Assembly (NCBI GenBank): GCA_030751755.1
Contig: JASMFO010000004.1
Location: forward strand, 1-11,985
DNA length: 11,985 nt
Direction: 5' to 3'
Origin: Candidatus Woesearchaeota archaeon
GTDB lineage: Archaea; Nanobdellota; Nanobdellia; Woesearchaeales; GW2011-AR4
Part shown: in pieces, positions 1 through 6,309 of the stretch
Layout of the letters: each line of letters opens with the position of its first letter
Position numbering within the stretch: the stretch's first letter is position 1
The notes under the pieces: generated by a model
Seen by the model: the letters and a program-made list of their open reading frames with translations, nothing else
Told to the model about the DNA's origin: nothing
Database searches by the model: none
Position numbers and translations under genes: made by a program

Positions 1-315
1 ATTGCCTTAACAAAGCTGGATGTTTTATCTGGTCTAGAAAAAATAAAGATATGTATTAGCTACAAACACAAAAACAAAATCATAAAAGATTTCTCTTCAA
101 ATGTTGAAATTCTTGAAAATTGTGAGCCTATTTATGAAGAAATGCCTGGGTGGAAAGAGAAATTAGACAATATCAATAAATTTAATGATTTACCAGAAAA
201 CGCTAAAAAATATATTAAGAGAATAGAAGAATTAATGGAAATTCCTGTTTGTATTGTTTCTATAGGTCCTGAAAGAAACCAGACATTAGTTCTTAAAAAA
301 GAGTTTTTGCTTTAA
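1..315 (+). CDS. purA: Adenylosuccinate synthetase, C-terminal part (5' end outside window)
   Basis: The first base of the window is in frame, and 104 codons lead to a TAA stop. PurA joins IMP and aspartate using GTP, the first committed step from IMP to AMP. The family is recognised from the C-terminal blocks ALTKLDVLSGLEKIKIC near the start, YEEMPGW in the middle (about residues 47-53 of the fragment) and the end motif SIGPERNQTLVL, which closely match the conserved PurA C terminus including the GPER(N/D)QT segment near the nucleotide site. The usual length is about 340-430 residues, so roughly three quarters of the gene lies upstream. Its stop overlaps the stop of the convergent rimK-like gene in the sequence TTAA. 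Nothing can be said about its promoter. Confidence 0.93.
   Translation: MALTKLDVLSGLEKIKICISYKHKNKIIKDFSSNVEILENCEPIYEEMPGWKEKLDNINKFNDLPENAKKYIKRIEELMEIPVCIVSIGPERNQTLVLKKEFLL
295..300 (-). terminator. T6 run after rimK, possible archaeal terminator
   Basis: On the minus strand a run of six T residues occurs 11 nt beyond the rimK stop, inside the end of purA. Archaeal RNA polymerases commonly terminate at such oligo-T stretches without a hairpin. In AT-rich DNA a run of this length is common by chance, so this is only plausible. Confidence 0.3.
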
Positions 316-1394
316 TACTTCTCCAAACTAACTTTGCCTTTCCTTGCCTTAATCACAACATCTTCTTCCTCATCAAACTTTGTTATATTTGAGATTATTT
401 TTGGCAATAAAATCCTTTCTGATCTAAAGTCAAGGTTTGTAACAATCTGCTGCTCTTCGTCTTTTCCTGCTGCACCAACACCCAGATCTGTAAACATTTT
501 AGACGTTTCTGTTTTCTTTCCCTTTTCAGAAAACTCTTTTGTTTTTTCATAAAGGTATTTTGCAATCTTATCAGCAACATCTATTTTTGTGGTAGCAGTT
601 ATTCCCTGCAATCCAGGGCTTATATTTGCCTCTATGACTGCAGGGCCTTTAGCTGTTTCCAGGATATCTACTGCGCAAATTTCCGCTCCAATAGATCTTG
701 CGGTATTAACTGCAATCTTTCTTGTATGTGCATCCAAAACAATTGGTTCACCTTTGCCACCTGCATGTATATTTGCCCTTTTTTCTTCTCCAGCTGCTTT
801 TCTTTTCATTGCTGCAATAACTTTATCCCCTACTACAATGGCCCTTATATCAGAGCCTTCTGTTTCGATATACTCTTGTATTAAGAATGGTTGTTTTAAA
901 GTTTCTATTGCATCTAGCATTGAGGATGCTGCTGCAAATGAATCAGCAAACATGACACCCTTACCCTGCGTACCCTGCGGGAATTTCAGTATTATTGGAT
1001 ATTTTACCTGCTCCAGAATCTTTTTTGCTGCATCTATTGTAGAAACCACATATGTATTGGGCATTGGAACCTTATAGTACTGCAGTGCAAGATGGGTAAG
1101 CAGTTTGTCATGGCCTATTGTGAATGTATTTGGCTTTATCGGCATGTAAGTGTTGTTATAGAAAGCTGTTGTTATGGACATTAGCAAAGGAGCATATCTA
1201 AAAGAGCCTTTTGCATATATGCAGTCATATTTTTGCAGCGACTTGCCATCATAGAGAATTGAAAGGCCTTTGCTTCCCAGGCTTACTTCCACATTCTTAA
1301 GGTCTATAGCATCAACTGTATCAAAACACTTTTTCATAGCCTCCGCAGTCATTAGGCTGCTCTTGCTCCCCAAAGACATTAAAGCTGCTTTCAT
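312..1394 (-). CDS. rimK: RimK-family ATP-grasp glutamate ligase with C-terminal extension
   Basis: A 360-residue ATP-grasp enzyme of the RimK type, which adds glutamate to the C-terminal end of a protein or other carboxylate at the expense of ATP. Visible family blocks are the ATP-grasp lysine in ILKFPQGTQGKGV (135-147), LIQEY (171-175), SDIRAIVVGD (181-190), RANIH (206-210), VDIL (242-245) and the metal-binding EANISPGLQGI (255-265). E. coli RimK is about 300 residues; the extra 60 here include a segment (about 321-360, LPKIISNITKFDEEEDVVIK then KGKVSLEKY) that reads like an AbrB/SpoVT swapped hairpin. It lies 18 nt after the RimB-like protease gene on the same strand, the pairing known from bacterial rimBK loci. 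No Shine-Dalgarno is visible. A T6 run follows the stop by about 11 nt. The ligase family is secure. The substrate is not, because RimK's known target bS6 is a bacterial protein. LysX/ArgX-type ligases are less likely because no LysW-like carrier is nearby. Confidence 0.88.
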   Translation of the reverse strand: MKAALMSLGSKSSLMTAEAMKKCFDTVDAIDLKNVEVSLGSKGLSILYDGKSLQKYDCIYAKGSFRYAPLLMSITTAFYNNTYMPIKPNTFTIGHDKLLTHLALQYYKVPMPNTYVVSTIDAAKKILEQVKYPIILKFPQGTQGKGVMFADSFAAASSMLDAIETLKQPFLIQEYIETEGSDIRAIVVGDKVIAAMKRKAAGEEKRANIHAGGKGEPIVLDAHTRKIAVNTARSIGAEICAVDILETAKGPAVIEANISPGLQGITATTKIDVADKIAKYLYEKTKEFSEKGKKTETSKMFTDLGVGAAGKDEEQQIVTNLDFRSERILLPKIISNITKFDEEEDVVIKARKGKVSLEKY

Positions 1395-1412
1395 TTTGAA
1401 ATTGATTTATTG

Positions 1413-1775
1413 TTATTCTTTTGACGGGTCAACCAAAAAGCCTTGCTTTAAGACATTTACTCCAATCAGGACATCATATTTCATATTGCTCCTGTCTGCT
1501 AAAGTAAATTCCGATTTAATCTTTTTGCCTGCTAGTAAAAGGTTTGCTTCAACTATAGGTCTTAACTTGTTTCCGTGGGCAGACCTAACCATTTTTGATT
1601 TTATTACAGGCCCTAAATTTAGTTTTGATGCCAATTTGATGTCAATAGAGCTTCTTGTTGCTCCGGTATCAATTTTTGCCATTACATCCTGCACCTTTCC
1701 ATCGTTAGACACTAAACTTATAGTTTCTGTCAGTCCCACTATAATATCTCCATTCATTTTAGCATACTTTTTCAT
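1413..1775 (-). CDS. rimB: RimB-like retropepsin-type aspartyl protease (COG4067/Zn_protease family)
   Basis: A 120-residue protein with the aspartyl protease motif KIDTGATRSSID (about residues 34-45, catalytic D36), a central RSAHGNKLRPIVEANLL strand pair and the closing YDVLIGVNVLKQGFLVDPSK block. This is the retropepsin-like family often annotated as putative ATP-dependent zinc protease. In Pseudomonas the equivalent RimB works with RimK and trims or controls glutamate tails, so the neighbour downstream supports the assignment. An open frame extends up to an ATG at 1859, but the added 28 residues look non-conserved and contain the promoter. A TATA box (1799-1806) centred about 27 nt before ATG 1775 implies a leaderless transcript starting right at this codon, so I chose it. 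ATG 1757 is another option. No signal peptide or membrane segment is seen. Confidence 0.82.
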   Translation of the reverse strand: MKKYAKMNGDIIVGLTETISLVSNDGKVQDVMAKIDTGATRSSIDIKLASKLNLGPVIKSKMVRSAHGNKLRPIVEANLLLAGKKIKSEFTLADRSNMKYDVLIGVNVLKQGFLVDPSKE

Positions 1776-1798
1776 AGCACAAAACAGGATAATTCTGG

Positions 1799-1806
1799 AT
1801 TTATAA
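1799..1806 (-). promoter_or_regulatory. TATA box for rimB-rimK
   Basis: The minus strand reads CCTTATAAATCC, with the TTATAAAT core centred about 27 nt upstream of ATG 1775. In archaea, initiation falls some 25-27 nt from the box centre, so transcription would begin at or next to the start codon. Confidence 0.6.
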
Positions 1807-1811
1807 GGTTT

Positions 1812-1824
1812 TCTAATTTTTAGA
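1812..1824. repeat. 13-bp palindrome between divergent rimB and nuclease promoters
   Basis: TCTAA and TTAGA form a perfect inverted repeat with three T bases between, just upstream of the rimB TATA box and about 20 bp before the TATA box of the divergent nuclease gene. It could be an operator serving both promoters. It is short and AT-rich, so chance is a serious alternative. Confidence 0.25.
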
Positions 1825-1845
1825 TTGAACCCAATATTCGAAAAA

Positions 1846-1853
1846 TTTAAATA
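1846..1853 (+). promoter_or_regulatory. TATA box for the nuclease-like gene
   Basis: TTTAAATA preceded by an A-rich BRE-like stretch (CGAAAAA). Its centre is about 33 nt before ATG 1883, giving a predicted leader of roughly 6-9 nt. The same box sequence occurs before the 49-residue gene and ribA. Confidence 0.6.
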
Positions 1854-1882
1854 CACCATACATACAGTTTTTAATGTAAAGA

Positions 1883-2188
1883 ATGGCTTTTAAACAAAAG
1901 CGCAAGCTTACAAAGCATGATAAATATGTTCTTGAATTAAAAGATAAAATTAAGCATAAATATGATTTTGTTTCTGTAAATGTTAAAATTCCGGGTAAAA
2001 AAAGAAGCTTGGGAGAAATAGACTTAGTTGCTAAAAAAGGCCATAATATTGATTTGTATGAGGTAAAGTGCAGCCACCGCATTCTTAAAGCAAAAAAGCA
2101 GCTTAAAAGAATGAAGAGACTGATGAATCTGGATAAATCAAGAGCATATTTCTATTGCGGAAGCTCAGAGTGTTTGATTGACGTTTAA
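1883..2188 (+). CDS. Small PD-(D/E)XK nuclease-like protein (YraN/Hjc-like)
   Basis: A 101-residue basic protein carrying the core of the PD-(D/E)XK nuclease fold: an N-terminal helix with Glu18 (YVLELKDKI), then GEIDLVA with Asp47, a short turn, and LYEVKCS giving Glu60-x-Lys62, followed by a helix with Gln73 in KKQLKRMKRL. This spacing resembles the YraN/UPF0102 family and archaeal Holliday junction resolvases, which cut branched or damaged DNA. The protein is slightly short for either family and ends soon after the last strand (YFYCGSSECLIDV). The promoter is a TATA box at 1846-1853. The stop overlaps the stop of argC in the sequence TTAA. A nuclease fold is well supported by the residues; the exact family and the DNA target are inference. 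Confidence 0.75.
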   Translation: MAFKQKRKLTKHDKYVLELKDKIKHKYDFVSVNVKIPGKKRSLGEIDLVAKKGHNIDLYEVKCSHRILKAKKQLKRMKRLMNLDKSRAYFYCGSSECLIDV

Positions 2189-3162
2189 AGCCCCATATTT
2201 TCATCAAACCCAAGCATCAAATTCATGTTTTGCACTGCCTGGCCAGAAGCGCCTTTAAGCAAATTATCAATAACAGAAACTACCACAAGCTGGTTGTTTT
2301 CATCAATTTCAAAACCGCCTATGCAGCAATAATTATTTTTCTGGATGTCGTGTAAATCAGGAATATTGTCTTCCATTATTTTTATGAAAGGCTCATCATT
2401 ATAAAAATCTTTGAATGCTTTAACTATTTCATCTTTATTGGTTTTTTCCTTTAAAGTGACATGCGTTGTGCACATCATGCCTTGGAAAGCATCAATGACG
2501 TGCGGTGTGAAACTTAGTTTTGTTTTTATGAATTGCTCTATTTCATATTTATGACGATGATTAGTTAGTTTATAAGCAACAATGTTTTCCTTTATTGTAT
2601 CATGATCTTTTGCATATGTTGAACTTTTTCCTGCTCCACTATACCCCGATTTACAGTCAAATACAATATATTTTGCAAATTTTTGTATGGGATAAGAAGT
2701 TAATGTGCATATAGTAGCATAACAGCCAGGATTTCCAACAATTTTTGCTTTCTTTATTTTTTCCTTAAACAACTCTGGCAAACCATACACTGCCTTTTTG
2801 TTATTCTTTTCATCCAAATGTTTTACCTCATAAACTTCTTCATATTTTTGTATTTTCTTGAATCTGTAATCTGCTGATAAATCCACTATTTTCTTGCTTT
2901 TTAGTTGAGGCAATAATTCAAAAGCTTTTGTATGGGGAACACATAGAAACATACAATCCAGCTTCATTTTATTGATTTCGTCAATAGAATAATTTGTGTA
3001 AATTTCTTCACCATTAAAATCAAAGTAAAGCTCTTTTACTTTTTTTCCTTCATAGCTTTTGCTGTTCAAAACAACTAATTCCACATTAGAATGCTTCTTC
3101 AAAATTTTTACTAATTCATGCCCAGTATAACCAGATGCACCAATTATTCCCACCTTTTTCAT
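2185..3162 (-). CDS. argC: N-acetyl-gamma-glutamyl-phosphate reductase
   Basis: ArgC reduces N-acetylglutamyl phosphate to the semialdehyde with NADPH, the third step of the acetylated ornithine route. The 325-residue protein starts with the dinucleotide-binding loop GIIGASGYTG (5-14), has the catalytic cysteine in GNPGCYAT (Cys147), the SGYSGAGKS loop (172-180) and the NHRHKYEIEQ block (201-210) that holds the catalytic histidine. The length fits the family (about 310-350). It is the last gene of the operon. Its ATG overlaps the argD stop as ATGA, and a GAGGGTG stretch about 7 nt before the start may act as ribosome binding site. No T-run follows directly; a T6 run about 90 nt further on (near 2092-2097) is the nearest possible terminator. 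Confidence 0.96.
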   Translation of the reverse strand: MKKVGIIGASGYTGHELVKILKKHSNVELVVLNSKSYEGKKVKELYFDFNGEEIYTNYSIDEINKMKLDCMFLCVPHTKAFELLPQLKSKKIVDLSADYRFKKIQKYEEVYEVKHLDEKNNKKAVYGLPELFKEKIKKAKIVGNPGCYATICTLTSYPIQKFAKYIVFDCKSGYSGAGKSSTYAKDHDTIKENIVAYKLTNHRHKYEIEQFIKTKLSFTPHVIDAFQGMMCTTHVTLKEKTNKDEIVKAFKDFYNDEPFIKIMEDNIPDLHDIQKNNYCCIGGFEIDENNQLVVVSVIDNLLKGASGQAVQNMNLMLGFDENMGL

Positions 3163-4319
3163 CCTAACACACCCTCTAAAATATTCAATGCAATGTCCAA
3201 TTCTTTTTTTGTTATTATTAACGGAGGCAAAAACCTTAAAACCTTTTCTGATACGCAGTTAACCAGCAATCCTTTCTCCAAACATTTATTTGCAATATCC
3301 TTGCACTCTGCATTCAACTCAACACCAATCATCAGCCCTTTTCCGCGCACTTCTTTTACCATATCGTGCTTATTTTTCAATTCATTTAATTTTTTCATAA
3401 AATAATTTCCCTGCTTAGCTGCATTTTCCATCAGATTTTTTTCCAAAATAAAATCTATAGTTGCATTTGCCGCTGCACAACTCAGATTATTACCTCCAAA
3501 AGTGCTTGCATGGTCGCTTTTGTCAAAATCAATTCCTTCTTTTGCTATTGTTACCCCTATAGGAACACCATTAGCCAAGCCTTTTGCCAATGTTACAATA
3601 TCTGGCTTTATATTGTAATGCAGGTAAGCAAAAAACTTTCCAGTACGGGCTGTTCCTGTTTGTACCTCATCCAAAATTAACAAAATATTCTTCTCCTCAC
3701 AAAATTTTTTCAGTTTTACTAAATAATCCTCATCTGGAATAATAATTCCTGACTCTCCTTGTATCGGCTCAACTATAACTGCTGCTGTTTTTTCTGTTAT
3801 AGCATTTTCTGTAGCCTCCACATTATTGTAATCAACAAAAGTAAATCCCGGCAAAGTAGGTTCAAATTTTTTCTTGAATTTTTCCTTCCATGTTGCAGAT
3901 AAAGCTCCTAAAGTTCTTCCATGAAATGCATGTTTTGTAGATATGATGTCTGTCTTTCCAGTATGCTTTCGTGCTAGTTTTATTGCTGCCTCATTTGCCT
4001 CTGCCCCTGAATTGCAGAAAAAACACTTCCCAAGTCCAGACAGCTTAACCAATTTTTTAGCTAAAATCACTTGCGGCTCTGTATAATAAAGATTGGTTAC
4101 ATTAACCAATTTTTTTGCTTGATTGCAGACAGCTTCTGCTACTTTTTTGCTTCCGTGTCCAATTGAGCATGTTGCCAACCCTCCAAATAAATCAAGATAT
4201 TTTTTCCCATCTTTACCAAACACATAACATCCTTTACCATGATCAATAACAATGCTCGACCTTGAATAGGTCTGCATTATGCATTTCTTTTCAGTTTCAA
4301 TTATTTTTTTTGAATCCAT
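3159..4319 (-). CDS. argD: Acetylornithine aminotransferase (class III, PLP)
   Basis: ArgD moves an amino group from glutamate to N-acetylglutamate semialdehyde, giving N-acetylornithine. The fold-type I aminotransferase blocks are all present: FCNSGAEANEAAIKLAR, HAFHGRTLG, VIVEPIQGESG, LILDEVQTGTARTGKFF with the PLP-ring aspartate (about 217) and TLAKGLANGVPIG with the Schiff-base lysine (about 246). Length is 386 residues from ATG 4319, normal for ArgD. A TTG at 4325 could add two residues, but the ATG is preferred. The start lies inside the end of argB (23-nt overlap) and the end overlaps argC by 4 nt, which points to translational coupling. Close relatives act on lysine- or GABA-pathway substrates; the arginine operon context makes acetylornithine by far the best choice. 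Confidence 0.96.
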   Translation of the reverse strand: MDSKKIIETEKKCIMQTYSRSSIVIDHGKGCYVFGKDGKKYLDLFGGLATCSIGHGSKKVAEAVCNQAKKLVNVTNLYYTEPQVILAKKLVKLSGLGKCFFCNSGAEANEAAIKLARKHTGKTDIISTKHAFHGRTLGALSATWKEKFKKKFEPTLPGFTFVDYNNVEATENAITEKTAAVIVEPIQGESGIIIPDEDYLVKLKKFCEEKNILLILDEVQTGTARTGKFFAYLHYNIKPDIVTLAKGLANGVPIGVTIAKEGIDFDKSDHASTFGGNNLSCAAANATIDFILEKNLMENAAKQGNYFMKKLNELKNKHDMVKEVRGKGLMIGVELNAECKDIANKCLEKGLLVNCVSEKVLRFLPPLIITKKELDIALNILEGVLG

Positions 4320-5133
4320 TTTCAAATACTATGTCTGTTCCAATCCCTTTGTCTGTAAACATCTCAAGCAGAATAGAATGAGGAGTTAACCCATTTAACA
4401 AATGCGCTTTGGGACATTTATTTTGAACCGCATAAATACAGGCCTCTACCTTAGGTACCATGCCTTCAGTTATAGTGCCTTTTTTAATTTCTTTTTTTGC
4501 AGTATTAAAATTCAGGTGAGATAGTAATCTTCCATTTATTATTACCCCCTCCACATCAGTGAGTATAGTGAACTTTTCTGCTTTTAGTGAAACTGCAAGA
4601 TGTGAAGCTGTAGTGTCAGCATTTATATTGTAAGATTTTCCATCATCCCCAATCCCAATAGGAGAAATTATTGGGATAAAATCTGAATCTATTATCTTTA
4701 ATATTGTGTCTTTATCTATTTTGGTTATTTTTCCTACAAGGCCAAGCTTAGGATTTTTCTGCTTTACCCGGATATAGCCAGTAGCGTTAATTGATTTGGC
4801 TCCATGACTGATTATATTATAAACAATTTCATTGTTTATTTTGTTAAATACATTTTCAACAATTTTAATAGTCTTGCTATTAGTGTACCTTAATCCACCA
4901 ATAAACTGGGGGGTTATTTTTAGTTTTTTAAACTCTTTATCTATTTCAGGGCCACCGCCATGAACAACTACGGGTTTTATGCCTACCTGCTTTAGTAAAA
5001 CTACATCTTCAACGACATGTTCTATTTCAGACAGGGCATTGCCTCCAAATTTTATCACAACTATCTTATTTTTGAATTGCTTAGTGTAAGGCAATGCTTC
5101 AGTAAGCAACTGTGCTTTTTTTCTTAAATCCAT
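4297..5133 (-). CDS. argB: Acetylglutamate kinase, arginine-sensitive type
   Basis: ArgB phosphorylates N-acetylglutamate with ATP and is usually the control point of the pathway. Seen in the 278-residue protein: VVIKFGGNA with the catalytic lysine (Lys28), VVHGGGPEI (57-64), YNINADTTASHLA (168-180), LTDVEGV (191-197) and ITEGMVPKVEA with Lys228. About 22 residues precede the first strand (KKAQLLTEALPYTKQF), forming the extra helix that builds the ring-shaped hexamer of arginine-inhibited kinases, and the C terminus HSILLEMFTDKGIGTDIV matches the arginine-site signature. Feedback inhibition by arginine is therefore expected. A GTG at 5142 is in frame, but it lies within a textbook Shine-Dalgarno AGGTGAT placed 4 nt before ATG 5133, so I chose the ATG. 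Confidence 0.95.
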   Translation of the reverse strand: MDLRKKAQLLTEALPYTKQFKNKIVVIKFGGNALSEIEHVVEDVVLLKQVGIKPVVVHGGGPEIDKEFKKLKITPQFIGGLRYTNSKTIKIVENVFNKINNEIVYNIISHGAKSINATGYIRVKQKNPKLGLVGKITKIDKDTILKIIDSDFIPIISPIGIGDDGKSYNINADTTASHLAVSLKAEKFTILTDVEGVIINGRLLSHLNFNTAKKEIKKGTITEGMVPKVEACIYAVQNKCPKAHLLNGLTPHSILLEMFTDKGIGTDIVFENGFKKNN

Positions 5134-5137
5134 ATTT

Positions 5138-5144
5138 ATCACCT
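5138..5144 (-). promoter_or_regulatory. Strong ribosome binding site for argB
   Basis: The minus strand reads AGGTGAT, complementary to the conserved 3' end of 16S rRNA, 4 nt before ATG 5133. It overlaps the argJ stop codon TAG and decides the argB start. It is the clearest Shine-Dalgarno inside the arg operon; the other internal junctions have weak sites or none visible. Confidence 0.7.
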
Positions 5145-6306
5145 AGGTAGTATAACGTGCATTGATATTAATGTAATCATAACTCATATCACAGCCATAA
5201 GCTATTGCTTTTTCTTTGCCCATGTTTATATTTATTGTTATCTTTAGAGCATCATTTTTCATAGTGTTCTTTACTTTATCTGCATCGAAACCATTTATTT
5301 TGCCATTTTTTACCACAAGCTCTTCACCAATACATATATCTACTAAGCTTTCCTTGAATTTAGCACCTGAATTTCCTATTGCAGACATTATCCTCCCCAC
5401 ATTTGGGTCATTGCCAAACACAGCGCATTTGACCAGATTAGAGCTTATGACTGATTTAGCAAGTTTCTCTGCATCATTTTTAGTGGCAGCATTTTTTGCC
5501 TCAACTTCTACAAGCTTTGTTGCCCCTTCCCCGTCTTTTGCTATTTTCTTAGCTAGCTCTGCGCAAACATAATCAAGCGCTTCCTGAAATTTTTTTTCAT
5601 TGATTTTTCCAGCAAGACCATTTGCCATAATAATAACCATGTCGCTTGTGCTGGTATCCATATCCACGCTTATCATATTAAACGATTTATTAACGGACTT
5701 TTTCAAAAAGGAGATGAGTTTTTTTTGCGGTATCTTTGCATCCGTGGTTATAAAACAAAGCATAGTTGCCATATTGGGATGTATCATGCCAGAGCCTTTT
5801 GCTATTGCCCCTATTGTAAAGTTATCAACCTTAACTGCAATTTCTTTTTCAGCTTTATCTGTTGTGAGTATGGCCTTTGCCGCATCAGACTTTGTTTTTA
5901 ATTCATTTTTTATTCCTTTTACTCCACTTTTTATTTTGCCCATTGGCATAAAAGCACCTATAAGGCCCGTTGATGCCACAAGTATATTTTTGGAGTCAAT
6001 TCCAAGTTCTTTACTTACAAATTTTGCTGTATCTTCAGCATCCTTTATTCCTTTTTCCCCAGTGCATACATTTGCAACACCACTATTAACAGCTATAGCC
6101 TGCGCTTTGCCATCCTCAAGATGCTTTTTTGTAACAATGAGCGGAGCGCCCTTTACTTTGTTGGATGTATAAACAGCAGCCGCATCTGCCAAAACCTCGC
6201 TAAATATAACTGCAAAATCCGGCTTGCCAGATACCTTTATTCCCATAGTCTTTCCAACAGCCTTAAATCCTCTAGGCGCACAGATATTGTTTTCAATAAA
6301 TTTCAT
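5143..6306 (-). CDS. argJ: Glutamate N-acetyltransferase (ornithine acetyltransferase), probably bifunctional
   Basis: ArgJ transfers the acetyl group from N-acetylornithine to glutamate, releasing ornithine and regenerating N-acetylglutamate; many versions also use acetyl-CoA. The precursor cleaves itself before a conserved threonine, seen here in IAKGSGMIHPNMATMLCF (cleavage before Thr181 of 387). Other blocks are AVNSGVANVCTGEKG (72-86), ILVASTGLIG (108-117), SVDMDTSTSD and FGNDPNVGRIMSAIGNSG. Length is normal for the family. No separate acetylglutamate synthase is visible in the operon, so either ArgJ is bifunctional or an unlinked enzyme primes the cycle; the sequence cannot decide this. 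It follows argH with 3 nt between, and its stop lies within the ribosome binding site of argB. Confidence 0.95.
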   Translation of the reverse strand: MKFIENNICAPRGFKAVGKTMGIKVSGKPDFAVIFSEVLADAAAVYTSNKVKGAPLIVTKKHLEDGKAQAIAVNSGVANVCTGEKGIKDAEDTAKFVSKELGIDSKNILVASTGLIGAFMPMGKIKSGVKGIKNELKTKSDAAKAILTTDKAEKEIAVKVDNFTIGAIAKGSGMIHPNMATMLCFITTDAKIPQKKLISFLKKSVNKSFNMISVDMDTSTSDMVIIMANGLAGKINEKKFQEALDYVCAELAKKIAKDGEGATKLVEVEAKNAATKNDAEKLAKSVISSNLVKCAVFGNDPNVGRIMSAIGNSGAKFKESLVDICIGEELVVKNGKINGFDADKVKNTMKNDALKITININMGKEKAIAYGCDMSYDYININARYTT

Positions 6307-6309
6307 TTG

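Noticed and set aside
589..1077. Long plus-strand open frame opposite rimK
   Set aside because: It is antisense to a well-supported ATP-grasp gene, and its peptide reads as a complement shadow with no recognisable domain.
312..1394. LysX/ArgX ligase of a LysW amino-carrier arginine route
   Set aside because: Motifs (GTQGKGV, SDIRAIVVGD, EANISPGL) match RimK, no LysW-type carrier is present, and the arg operon uses the acetylated ArgJ route.
1776..1859. Extended N terminus of RimB from ATG 1859
   Set aside because: The extra 28 residues cover the rimB TATA box and show no family similarity; the box position fits a start at 1775.
5600..6172. 190-codon plus-strand open frame opposite argJ
   Set aside because: It lies entirely inside argJ on the other strand; the hydrophobic peptide comes from the codon pattern of argJ.
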